Of a DNA stretch of 64,000 nt, positions 1 through 7,447 are shown piece after piece (within the stretch, counting starts at the first letter, position 1; every line of letters begins with the position of its first letter). The DNA lies in contig NZ_VFWX01000012.1 of the NCBI RefSeq assembly GCF_006442965.1, positions 124,001 to 188,000 on the forward strand, read 5' to 3'. A program made the translations under genes and the position numbers. This DNA comes from Mesorhizobium sp. CU3 (GTDB lineage Bacteria > Pseudomonadota > Alphaproteobacteria > Rhizobiales > Rhizobiaceae). Below the pieces are notes generated by a model. That model did no database searches and was not told the origin of the DNA. It saw nothing but the letters and a program-made list of their open reading frames with translations.

Positions 1-311
1 CGGAGGCGGCCTTCGCCGCCAGTTCCTGGGAAGGCGCCGGCGCCGATCCGGTGGTGCTTCAAATTGTCGACCGCTTGCTGCCCGAGAATACGGTCAAGCT
101 GCGGTTCACGGCCGAAGGTATCGAACGCGCAACAGGCACGCCCGACATTGTGGCCGACATTGGCTCGGTGTCGGCCGCATATCTCGGCGGCACACGCTGG
201 TGGCAGCTCGCGGAGGCCGGACGTCTTGAGGTCGGTGACCGGTCGGCGGTGGCAAGACTCGATCGACTGATGGGCAGCCCGGTCTTGCCGCATGGCGGCA
301 CCTTGTTTTGA
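1..311 (+). CDS. Eis-like GNAT acetyltransferase, C-terminal part
   Basis: This open frame enters from the left edge of the window, so only about 102 C-terminal residues are seen and the start is missing. The stretch PDIVADIGSVSAAYLGGT, followed by the alanine- and arginine-rich end and the tail LPHGGTLF, resembles the sterol-carrier-like C-terminal domain of Eis/COG4552 acetyltransferases, where a conserved aliphatic-YLGG segment and a final G-T-x-F are usual. Such enzymes acetylate amines or aminoglycosides from acetyl-CoA. The catalytic GNAT domain lies outside the window, so activity cannot be judged. The gene converges on the LhgO gene, with only 8 bases between the stop codons. Confidence 0.65.
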   Translation, partial: EAAFAASSWEGAGADPVVLQIVDRLLPENTVKLRFTAEGIERATGTPDIVADIGSVSAAYLGGTRWWQLAEAGRLEVGDRSAVARLDRLMGSPVLPHGGTLF

Positions 312-319
312 ATGTCCGG

Positions 320-1525
320 TCATTGCCACCCGAACTGGCTGGCAGCGGTCTGCACGACGTGATCGGCAATGGGGATCGCCGAAGTTGCCGCAGGCGAGGG
401 TGCGTTGCAAACATGGATGCTGCGCGAGGTCCCGCGGATGATGAAGTCATGTTCGATCGAACCGTCGGCCATGACCGCCTGGGCGCGGATGCCGGAGGGA
501 TGGGGCTCAAAGTCTGCGAGGGTCAATTCCGGGCAGTAACGCCTGCAAAGCGCCAGATACCGGCGCTTGCTCAGCGAGTTGTGAAGTTCCGAGAGACCGA
601 GCCGCATGTGATTGCGAGCCAGCTTGCGGAAGCCGCCATAGCCCAGATATTCGCACATGTCGCCAAGGTTGACGTCGCCGAAACGGTAACTCTCGCGCCC
701 GAATGCGAGCACGGCGTTCGGGCCGACCGTAACGAAGCCGCCGATCATGCGTGTCAGGTGGACGCCGAGGAAGGGGAGCGCAGGATCCGGCACCGGATAG
801 ATCAGGTGGTTGACGATGCCGTTCCTTGCAGATCGAAGCCGATAATACTCGCCGCGGAATGGCACCAGCTGAAAGTCCAGTTCCAACCCGCACAGCTTGG
901 CCATCCGGTCGGCCATGATCCCCGCGCAAAAGATGGCATGACGAGCCCTGACACTGCGGCCGCCGACCTCCATCGTCACGCCGGCGGCATCCTCGCGGAC
1001 CGCCGTCACGGCCCCACCTGTCAGGACATCGCCGCCCCTTGCCACAAGGTCGTCACCCATCTTACGCGCAACAAACCCGTAATCGACAATCCCGGTCGTC
1101 CTTACGAAGATGGCGCCGCGCCCGGTTATGTGCGGCTCGCGTCGTGACAATTCGGCCGCATCGATGCGCTCGATGTCCATGCCGTTTTCCAGACCACGCT
1201 GGTAAAGGCCGGACAGGCGGGGCAGATCCTCGGGCTCGGTCGCGACAATCATCTTGCCGCATTGCTCGAAAGGTATGCCGTGATCGGTGCAGAAGCGCGT
1301 GGTCGCCTCGACGCCGGCCTTGCAGAAACGGGCTTTAAGGCTCCCGGGCTTATAGTAGATTCCGGCGTGGATGACGCCGCTGTTGCGGCCGGTCTGGTGG
1401 CGTGCGAGCCCATCCTCCTTTTCGAGGAGCGCGATGGAGAGGTGCGGGTAGCGTTGGGCTAGGCGCCGCCCAGTCGCCACGCCGACGATGCCGCCGCCAA
1501 CAACTGCCACGTCGTATTCTGCCAT
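320..1525 (-). CDS. lhgO: L-2-hydroxyglutarate oxidase-type FAD enzyme (LhgO)
   Basis: A 401-residue DAO-family flavoprotein. The N-terminus DVAVVGGGIVGVATGRRLA is an FAD-binding Rossmann motif, followed by ALLEKEDGLARHQTGRNSGVIHAG, which is characteristic of LhgO/L2HGDH (HQTGRNSGVIHAGIYY). The C-terminal half carries FLGVHLTRMIGG, VTVGPNAVLAF and HVCNAPSPAATSAIPIA, also typical. The family oxidises L-2-hydroxyglutarate to 2-oxoglutarate and passes electrons to the quinone pool at the membrane. It lies 50 bases downstream of the SMP-30 gene on the same strand, so the two are probably cotranscribed from the promoter at about 2.5 kb. The substrate here may be another 2-hydroxy acid. Family placement is firm. 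Confidence 0.9.
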   Translation of the reverse strand: MAEYDVAVVGGGIVGVATGRRLAQRYPHLSIALLEKEDGLARHQTGRNSGVIHAGIYYKPGSLKARFCKAGVEATTRFCTDHGIPFEQCGKMIVATEPEDLPRLSGLYQRGLENGMDIERIDAAELSRREPHITGRGAIFVRTTGIVDYGFVARKMGDDLVARGGDVLTGGAVTAVREDAAGVTMEVGGRSVRARHAIFCAGIMADRMAKLCGLELDFQLVPFRGEYYRLRSARNGIVNHLIYPVPDPALPFLGVHLTRMIGGFVTVGPNAVLAFGRESYRFGDVNLGDMCEYLGYGGFRKLARNHMRLGLSELHNSLSKRRYLALCRRYCPELTLADFEPHPSGIRAQAVMADGSIEHDFIIRGTSRSIHVCNAPSPAATSAIPIADHVVQTAASQFGWQ

Positions 1526-1575
1526 GTCGTCTCAGTCCTCGGATTCTTTGTGGTGTTGCATCGCCGTCCGGCAAC

Positions 1576-2454
1576 TCAGGTGACTGCCCCGAACACCGGG
1601 GTCGCAAGGCCAGTCACCTTTAACTCGGCCGATACCAGGGTGCCGGGCTGGTGCGATCCTCCCCTGTCGGTGGCGAGCGAGGTGATGAACATGGTCTTCA
1701 AGTCCCGTCCGCCGAAGCATGGCATTGTCGGGGCTCGGACCGGCAGGCGGATAATGTCAAGGCGCTGGCCGTCGGGAGAGAGCTTGGACAAAACGCCGGC
1801 CGTGACGCCGGCCGTCCAGTAATTGCCTTCGACATCGACGGCGGCCCCGTCGGGAAGCCCATCGCTCTCGGCGAACGTCGCCAGTGAGCGGCCATTCGAG
1901 ATCCGGCCCTCGCGATCGAAATCATAAGCGCGCACATAGGCCGCGCGAGAATCAGCGTGGTACATGGTCTTGCCATCGGGACTCCAGGCCAGCCCGTTCG
2001 AGACAAAAAGGCCATCGATGATTTTGGTGCAGCGGCCCTCCGGCGTCACACGGTAGAGCGCCCCCGAAGGTGCCCGTGGCAGTGCGTCATGCATGCTGCC
2101 GACCCAAAAACAGCCGTCTGGCCCGACCTTGCCGTCATTGAGGCGGTTGACGGAGATGTCAGGCTCGGGGTGGACCAGAAACTCGAGCACGCCCGAGGCT
2201 GGATCGAAAAGATGGACGCCTGTGCGCAGGGCAACCACAAGACGTCCCCGGTCCGCGATTGCGATGCTGCCGACCGGTGTCGGCATGGGATAGCTATTGG
2301 TCTCGCGCGATAGCGGGTCGAACGCGTAGACGGCGGGCGCGAGGATGTCGACGAACCAGAGCCGTTGCCTGTCTACGTCCCAGACCGGACTCTCCCCAAG
2401 CCGCATCTCGAAATCGATGCATTTGGCGAAATGGATGGTTGGGTCAGCGGGCAT
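1576..2454 (-). CDS. SMP-30/gluconolactonase/LRE family protein
   Basis: A 292-residue six-bladed beta-propeller of the SMP-30 family, which hydrolyses sugar or aldonate lactones with a bound divalent metal. Visible family marks are GESPVWD near the N-terminus (metal-ligand Glu), RLNDGKVGPDGCFWVGSM, the blade GLAWSPDGKTMYHADS with its metal-ligand Asp, and PDGAAVDVEGNYW. The start at 2454 was chosen because CCGGAGGATTC lies just before ATG and the protein then begins in the usual way; a longer in-frame extension exists but has no ribosome binding site. It is the first gene of a leftward unit with lhgO and is divergent from the aldolase gene at 2613. It probably opens a lactone intermediate of this module. 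Confidence 0.85.
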   Translation of the reverse strand: MPADPTIHFAKCIDFEMRLGESPVWDVDRQRLWFVDILAPAVYAFDPLSRETNSYPMPTPVGSIAIADRGRLVVALRTGVHLFDPASGVLEFLVHPEPDISVNRLNDGKVGPDGCFWVGSMHDALPRAPSGALYRVTPEGRCTKIIDGLFVSNGLAWSPDGKTMYHADSRAAYVRAYDFDREGRISNGRSLATFAESDGLPDGAAVDVEGNYWTAGVTAGVLSKLSPDGQRLDIIRLPVRAPTMPCFGGRDLKTMFITSLATDRGGSHQPGTLVSAELKVTGLATPVFGAVT

Positions 2455-2550
2455 GAATCCTCCGGTAGGCGGCCAACAGCATCCTTTCGGGAGCCTTGGC
2501 CGGTTCAAAATCTCAAACCTGTGTTCGGCTGCATAAAATACGCTCTTGCC

Positions 2551-2577
2551 TATTTTTGCAATATGATACATCAAAAT
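2551..2577. promoter_or_regulatory. Candidate operator (TTTTG-N13-CAAAA) in a divergent promoter
   Basis: In the 158-base gap between the divergent SMP-30 and aldolase genes, TTTTG at 2554-2558 and CAAAA at 2572-2576 form an inverted pair 13 bases apart. The same half-sites at the same spacing occur in the palindrome at 8750-8780, and the inner bases agree at 7 of 13 positions, including CxATATxA. I infer a binding site for the GntR/FCD regulator encoded at 5878-6600, placed to control both divergent units. Confidence 0.5.
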
Positions 2578-2612
2578 GGGGCAAAGAAGATTTCGGCGAC
2601 GGGAGTCGGCAT

Positions 2613-3404
2613 ATGGAAAACGCGCTCAGGACGCGGCTGCTCGCCGGGGATGTCTGCTTCAACGGCTGGCTGTCCATCGCTAACGGCTACTCAGCCGAAG
2701 TGATGGCCAGGGCGGGTTGGGACAGCGTCACGATCGATCTACAGCACGGTGTGCAGGACTATCAGGGCATGGTCCACTGCCTGCAGGCAGTAGCGGCATT
2801 CCCTGTGACACCGCTGGTGCGGGTCGCAACGAACGAACCAGGCATGGTCGGCAAGGCCCTCGATGCCGGTGCCTGGGGGATCATCTGCCCAATGGTCAAT
2901 ACCCCGGACGATGCCAGCGCCTTTGCCCGGGCTTGCCTCTACCCACCGCGCGGTGCGCGCTCCAACGGACCAAACCGGGCGGCCGCCTATGGCGAGTCCA
3001 CGCCCTACCAGGGCCTCGCCAACGACCGCGTGCTGGTGTTGCCGATGATCGAGACGGCCGAGGCGGTCAGCAATCTGGAGTCAATCCTCGATGTGCCTGG
3101 CGTGAGCGGCGTCTATGTCGGGCCAAGCGATCTGGCCCTGTCGAGGGGCATGGAGCCGAAATTCGACCTCGAAGACGACGCCACGCTCGCCATCTATGCC
3201 ACCATAGTCCGTGAGACCGCCAGGAGGGGACAGGTGGCCGGCATCCACACTATTGGGCCAGCCTATGCAGGTCGCATGGCCGAGATGGGTTTCCGTCTGG
3301 TCACGATCGGCAGCGACGCCTCCCTCCTGCTCAGGGCCGCGCGCGACGCTTTGGCGATAGCCCATAGCGCTGCGGCGAGTGGCGGCGCGCTGAAAGGGGC
3401 ATGA
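2613..3404 (+). CDS. HpcH/HpaI-family aldolase
   Basis: A 263-residue class II metal-dependent aldolase of the HpcH/HpaI/citrate-lyase-beta fold. With the ATG at 2613, which is preceded by GGGAG, the catalytic base falls at His45 (IDLQHG), the position expected in HpaI. The substrate Arg lies in LVRVATNEP, the metal ligands are Glu in PMIETAEA and Asp in VYVGPSDLA, and the family signature PRGARSNGP is present. Such enzymes cleave 4-hydroxy-2-oxo acids into pyruvate and an aldehyde. The stop overlaps the RidA start (ATGA), so the two are translationally coupled. The exact substrate cannot be read from the sequence. Confidence 0.9.
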   Translation: MENALRTRLLAGDVCFNGWLSIANGYSAEVMARAGWDSVTIDLQHGVQDYQGMVHCLQAVAAFPVTPLVRVATNEPGMVGKALDAGAWGIICPMVNTPDDASAFARACLYPPRGARSNGPNRAAAYGESTPYQGLANDRVLVLPMIETAEAVSNLESILDVPGVSGVYVGPSDLALSRGMEPKFDLEDDATLAIYATIVRETARRGQVAGIHTIGPAYAGRMAEMGFRLVTIGSDASLLLRAARDALAIAHSAAASGGALKGA

Positions 3405-3913
3405 CAACTGCGATGGCACCGATCACCAGGCTTCATTCCGATCCGAGACCAGACGATCAACTGCGGCTGCTTGGCATTGCCTTGCCGCCGCCGCGCCGGC
3501 CCGTGGCAAACTTCGTTCCCGCCATTCGCCACGGACAACTCCTCTATCTGTCGGGCCAAGGGCCGGTCGACGGGCAGGGGACGGCCCGCCGCGGAACCGT
3601 CGGCCGCGACGTCACCGGTGAGGAGGCTTATCAGCACGCCCGCCAGACGGCCATCAACCTGCTGTCGGTCGCAAAGGAGGCCCTGGGTTCCCTCGATTGC
3701 ATCGAACGCGTCATCAAGGTTCTTGGCTTCGTCAACGCCGTGCCGGGTTTTGAGGACCATCCGCGGGTGATCAATGGCTGCTCGGACCTTTTGCTGGATG
3801 TCTTCGGTCCCATCCGCGGAGCCCATGCGCGCTCCGCGATCGGCGCCGGCTCCCTGCCGCGTCAGATCACGGTGGAGATCGAGATGATCATCGCGGTCAA
3901 GGAGGCGGGCTGA
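3401..3913 (+). CDS. RidA family (YjgF/YER057c/UK114) protein
   Basis: A 170-residue member of the RidA superfamily with an N-terminal extension. LLYLSGQGPVDGQG, the helix YQHARQTAINLLSVAKEALGS, VLGFVNAVPGF and the C-terminal AHARSAIGAGSLPRQITVEIE are typical, and the Arg of ARSAIG matches the residue that holds the carboxylate in active deaminases. RidA proteins hydrolyse reactive enamine/imine products of PLP enzymes, such as 2-aminoacrylate. That fits the D-serine-dehydratase-like PLP enzyme at 7448-8740 in the same module. Translation starts within the aldolase stop codon. Confidence 0.85.
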   Translation: MTTAMAPITRLHSDPRPDDQLRLLGIALPPPRRPVANFVPAIRHGQLLYLSGQGPVDGQGTARRGTVGRDVTGEEAYQHARQTAINLLSVAKEALGSLDCIERVIKVLGFVNAVPGFEDHPRVINGCSDLLLDVFGPIRGAHARSAIGAGSLPRQITVEIEMIIAVKEAG

Positions 3914-3971
3914 ATGGCCGCAATGGGCATGATCGCGCGGCTGGAACAAGCCCAGCCTGCAAGAGGAACAA

Positions 3972-3994
3972 GGCGGCCGCGCGCGCTGGCCGCC
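3972..3994 (+). other. GC-rich stem-loop upstream of the binding-protein gene
   Basis: GGCGGCC at 3972-3978 pairs perfectly with GGCCGCC at 3988-3994 over a 9-base loop in the 131-base gap between RidA and the binding-protein gene. No T-tract follows, so it is more likely an intra-operon processing or stabilising hairpin than a terminator. Confidence 0.4.
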
Positions 3995-4044
3995 CATGCA
4001 GAAAAATGTGAGCGCGCGTTCAAGAAATACCAATGGGAGTAATT

Positions 4045-5661
4045 ATGACAAACTCACTTGAAAAGAACCTCATTCGGTCCTGGCGTGCCGCCATGCTGGC
4101 CACGCTCATGGCCGTCCCTGCGACCATGCCGACAGACTTCGCCGCCGCGCAGGGCAAGCCACTTGTGATCGCCCGCAATCTGGCGATCAATTCGCTGGAC
4201 CCGTCACGGGCTGCCTGCGACACGTGCCTGATCTATTTGAGCGCCGTGTATGAGACGCTCGTCCGTCTCGGCCCTGACGGCCGCTCCGTCGTCGCGGGGC
4301 TGGCCGAGAGCTGGCAAGCCAGTGACAACAACACAAAATTCACCTTCAAGCTCAACCCGAAGGCGGTCTTCTCGGACGGCTCGCCCGTCGAGGCCAAGGA
4401 TGTGGTCTGGTCATGGAACCGCCTGGCAAATGCCCAGGGCGGAATGTCCTGGCTGCTTGACACGATCAAGACCATCGACACCCCGGATGCGCACACCATC
4501 TCGATCACGCTGAGCCAGCCCGACGCCGAGTTCATCGGCAAGGTGATGGGACCGAATGCGGCGATCATCAACAGCGTCGTGGCCGAACGCAACGGGGCAC
4601 GCGCGACAAAGGAAGCGGCCAACACCGACACCGCCGAACCCTGGTTCCTGGCGAATTCGGCCGGCAGCGGTCCGTTCGTCCTTGAGGCCTATAGCCCCAA
4701 TGACGTGCTGCGCTTCAAACGCAACGAGAAGTATTGGGGCGATCCCGCCAAGATCGATGAGGTGGTGATGCGGCAGGTCAAGGACTCGATCGCCCAGTCC
4801 CAGATGATCCAGAACGGCGACGCCGACATCGCTATGCAGATCTCACCCGACACGGCGCTCACCATGCAATCGCCGGATATCAAGGTGGACAAGGCGCCGT
4901 CCTACAATTTCATCTACATGGCGATCAGCCCCGGCGCCAAGGGCAATACGGTGCCTTTGACCAAGCCGGTGCGCGAAGCGATCTCGCTGCTGGTAGACTA
5001 TGACGGCCTTGTCGACTTCGCAGTGGCCGGAGCCGGAAGACTCCAGGCCTCGCCAATTCCAAACGGGTTCCCCGGAACCGACGGTCTGCCGCAACCGAAG
5101 CAGGATGTGGACAAGGCCAAGGCGCTGCTTGAGCAAGCCGGGCTTAAAGACGGGTTCGATCTCGAGGCCAAGTTCCCCAACCAGAACTACTATGGCGTCG
5201 ACATGTCGACCCTCATGCAGAAGCTTCAGCTCGATCTCGCCAAGGGCAATGTCCGCCTGAAGCTGGAGCCGATGACCTTTGAAGTATGGCTCGATGTCGT
5301 GCGCGGCGATGGCACGCCCTTCACGGCCTCCTACTACGCACCGGACTATTACGGTTCCGGCCAGTTCGTGAAGACGTTCGGCATGATCAAGGGCACCCGC
5401 TGGTCCAAGCGTTCGGGCGCCGACAAGGTCGAGGGCGTGATGAATCCCAAGGAGGAAGAGCTTCTCACCCAGGCGCTGGCCGCACCGGAGGCCAAGCAGG
5501 GCGATCTCTTCAGGCAGGTCGGGCAGGAGATGATCAACGATCGCGTGATCGTACCCTTGGTCAACCCCGACAACATCCTGGTCTACCGAAGCAATGTGGT
5601 GGGCGTGCGCTACTCAATCAACGAGTTCTTGCCGCTGCGCGAGTTGAGTTTCGGCAAATGA
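4045..5661 (+). CDS. ABC transporter substrate-binding protein, family 5 (peptide/opine/nickel type)
   Basis: A 538-residue periplasmic binding protein of the SBP_bac_5 family. A cleavable signal runs over about the first 33 residues and ends near PTDFAAAQ. The family motif spans YETLVRLGPDGRSVVAGLAESW, then FTFKLNPKAVFSDGSPVEAKDVVWSW and GSGPFVLEAYSPNDVLRFKRNEKYWG, all standard. ATG 4045 is preferred over 4033 because GGGAG sits just before it. In this family it delivers oligopeptides, opines or other amino-acid-like compounds to a DppBCDF-like importer. No matching permease or ATPase gene is present nearby, so this is an orphan binding protein that must use a transporter encoded elsewhere, or one that has been lost. 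Confidence 0.9.
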   Translation: MTNSLEKNLIRSWRAAMLATLMAVPATMPTDFAAAQGKPLVIARNLAINSLDPSRAACDTCLIYLSAVYETLVRLGPDGRSVVAGLAESWQASDNNTKFTFKLNPKAVFSDGSPVEAKDVVWSWNRLANAQGGMSWLLDTIKTIDTPDAHTISITLSQPDAEFIGKVMGPNAAIINSVVAERNGARATKEAANTDTAEPWFLANSAGSGPFVLEAYSPNDVLRFKRNEKYWGDPAKIDEVVMRQVKDSIAQSQMIQNGDADIAMQISPDTALTMQSPDIKVDKAPSYNFIYMAISPGAKGNTVPLTKPVREAISLLVDYDGLVDFAVAGAGRLQASPIPNGFPGTDGLPQPKQDVDKAKALLEQAGLKDGFDLEAKFPNQNYYGVDMSTLMQKLQLDLAKGNVRLKLEPMTFEVWLDVVRGDGTPFTASYYAPDYYGSGQFVKTFGMIKGTRWSKRSGADKVEGVMNPKEEELLTQALAAPEAKQGDLFRQVGQEMINDRVIVPLVNPDNILVYRSNVVGVRYSINEFLPLRELSFGK

Positions 5662-5668
5662 TATGGCT

Positions 5669-5705
5669 GCCGGCGACGAACCCATCCTGCGGTTTCGTCG
5701 CCGGC
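5669..5705 (+). terminator. Strong stem-loop after the binding-protein gene
   Basis: Eight bases after the stop codon, GCCGGCGACGAA (5669-5680) and TTCGTCGCCGGC (5694-5705) form a perfect 12-bp stem with a 13-base loop. There is no T-run, so it may end transcription with Rho or protect the 3' end of the upstream message. Confidence 0.55.
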
Positions 5706-5725
5706 TGGTGACGCCGCTCCGGCCT

Positions 5726-5750
5726 GGGCCACCGACGGTAGCGGTGGCCC
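5726..5750 (+). terminator. Second tandem stem-loop
   Basis: GGGCCACCG (5726-5734) pairs perfectly with CGGTGGCCC (5742-5750) over a 7-base loop, 20 bases after the first hairpin. Together they separate the binding-protein gene from the regulator gene. No T-tract follows. Confidence 0.42.
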
Positions 5751-5877
5751 GTCGCGTTGGAGCGGGGTTATCATATGCATACGGGCGATTCCGTTTTCGT
5801 CGTCGATGGTCTACCGTTGGTGAAAAGGAATTGGAGTCGTATTGCGGCATGGGCCATTCCAGAGCGGGACATTCGTC

Positions 5878-6600
5878 ATGAAGGCCGACAGCTTCGAGGC
5901 GGCTGAAGAGGACCCGGGTCTCAATCGCAACAGCCTGTCTGAGCGGATCTATGCGCGGCTCCGGCTTGCCCTCATGACCGGGGAATACGAGCCTGGCGGG
6001 CGCCTCAACATCCGCAAGCTCGCGGCAGGCTACAAAACTTCCCCCACGCCGGTTCGTGAGGCGATCATCCAGTTGGTGCGCGAGGGCGCCCTGGAACTGC
6101 CGCTCGGCTACCAGCCGCGCGTGCCCGTCTTGTCCATCCCGAAATACATCGACATCCGCGAAACCCGCGCCCCCTTGGAGCGGCTCGCCGCGGAGCTAAG
6201 CACGGTCAATATAGGTGATGACGATGTGCGGCGGTTGCGTCGCCTGCACGCGGCCTTCGTCGATTCGGAAGCCTCGGAACATTGGAAGGCCGCGCTCTCC
6301 GCGAACCAGGAGTTCCACTTCACGATCTACCGCGCTTCCAAAAATGACGTGCTGGTCAGGGTTATCGAGAATCTCTGGCTCTTGGCCGGACCCTTCGTGA
6401 ACAATCAATATCCCAATATCCGCCAGGCGTCGTCCGATGTGCACCCCCATTTGCTGATCATAGACGCCCTTGTCCGGCGGTCGCCCTCGGAGGTCGGCGA
6501 GCTGGTGGTGCGAGACATGCGTGAAGGTTCCTATAGGATCCTCGAGCAACTTCGCCTGGCTGAAGAGCGCAAGGGCAAGCGGCGCAGGAAGCCAGAATGA
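5878..6600 (+). CDS. GntR family transcriptional regulator, FCD subfamily
   Basis: A 240-residue regulator. The N-terminal winged helix contains YARLRLALMTGEYEPGGRLN, IRKLAAGYKTSPTPVREAI and IQLVREGALEL, the standard GntR pattern. The C-terminal all-helical FCD domain has the Asp/His metal and ligand framework in NQEFHFTIYRAS and HLLIIDALVRR. ATG 5878 is taken; a TTG at 5842 would add 12 residues and has a GGAG before it, so it stays possible. It sits inside the module and converges on the SDR gene with 9 bases between stops. It is the likely reader of the sites at 2551-2577 and 8750-8780, probably as a repressor relieved by an organic acid. Confidence 0.9.
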   Translation: MKADSFEAAEEDPGLNRNSLSERIYARLRLALMTGEYEPGGRLNIRKLAAGYKTSPTPVREAIIQLVREGALELPLGYQPRVPVLSIPKYIDIRETRAPLERLAAELSTVNIGDDDVRRLRRLHAAFVDSEASEHWKAALSANQEFHFTIYRASKNDVLVRVIENLWLLAGPFVNNQYPNIRQASSDVHPHLLIIDALVRRSPSEVGELVVRDMREGSYRILEQLRLAEERKGKRRRKPE

Positions 6601-6609
6601 CAGGTCCGG

Positions 6610-7434
6610 TCAGTCTGGCCTGGTCGCTGTTCGTCGCGCCTTCAGTTTTTCGGCACCTATGATCTCGTTGCGTTCATACATCTGCCTGAGGCTTTTGGGC
6701 TTGACACCGATAGCGCGCACGAATTTTGCCCGCTCGGGCGGGATGTAGGCCTCAAGCGCTTTCTTGGCGATGGCATCCAGTATCACGCCGGCGACCAGCT
6801 CCGGCGTCACCGGGTTGCCAGCGAAGGCCAACGCCATGGCGTCGTCCCCTGCCTCCTTCGCAAGCATGGGGGTTTCGGTGGCCGTTGGGTATACGATGGT
6901 GAAGTCTACAGGGCTTTGTCGCTCCTCAATCGCAACCGCATGGTGGAAGGCGCGCAAGGCGTGTTTGGCGGCGGCATAACTTGCGATGCCCGGGAAGGGC
7001 AGGAACGCATTCATACTGGCTATGGTCACGAGGTGTCCCGAGCCTTGTTTCTTGAAACGAGCTAGGGCGGCCAGCATTCCCGTTGCAGCGCCCATGAAGT
7101 TCGTCTCCATGGTATGCCGGTGCCGTTCCACTGAAACATCGGCGGCGAAGCCCGTGTGGACGATCGCTGCGTTGTTGATCAGCACGTCAAGGCGGCCGTG
7201 GGCGTCCCAGATACGATCGAGAGCGATCCGCCAATCGTCTTGCGAGCAGATATCGAGGCGCTGCGCCGAAGCGTTCGGGCCGATCGAGGTGGCGACGTCC
7301 AGCGCTCCCGCCTCATTGATGTCGGCAATAACCACCTTATGTCCAGCCTCCACCGCCAAACGCGCGGTGGCAGCCCCGATCCCGCTCGCGGCACCGGTGA
7401 TTAGCATGATCTTGGATTTCGTCTTGCGCGCCAT
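6610..7434 (-). CDS. Short-chain dehydrogenase/reductase
   Basis: A 274-residue classical SDR. TGAASGIGAA near residues 13-22 binds the dinucleotide, ADI after beta-2 points to NAD(H), NNAA is the structural motif, and the active site shows IASMNA with the Ser and SYAAAKHA with Tyr-x3-Lys. The C-terminal extension is basic. The start at 7434 (MARKTK) agrees with the family length; the longer frame would begin inside the upstream gene. It follows the PLP-enzyme gene after 13 bases on the same strand and probably oxidises or reduces a hydroxy or oxo product of that enzyme. Confidence 0.9.
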   Translation of the reverse strand: MARKTKSKIMLITGAASGIGAATARLAVEAGHKVVIADINEAGALDVATSIGPNASAQRLDICSQDDWRIALDRIWDAHGRLDVLINNAAIVHTGFAADVSVERHRHTMETNFMGAATGMLAALARFKKQGSGHLVTIASMNAFLPFPGIASYAAAKHALRAFHHAVAIEERQSPVDFTIVYPTATETPMLAKEAGDDAMALAFAGNPVTPELVAGVILDAIAKKALEAYIPPERAKFVRAIGVKPKSLRQMYERNEIIGAEKLKARRTATRPD

Positions 7435-7447
7435 TTTCGCCGTATCC

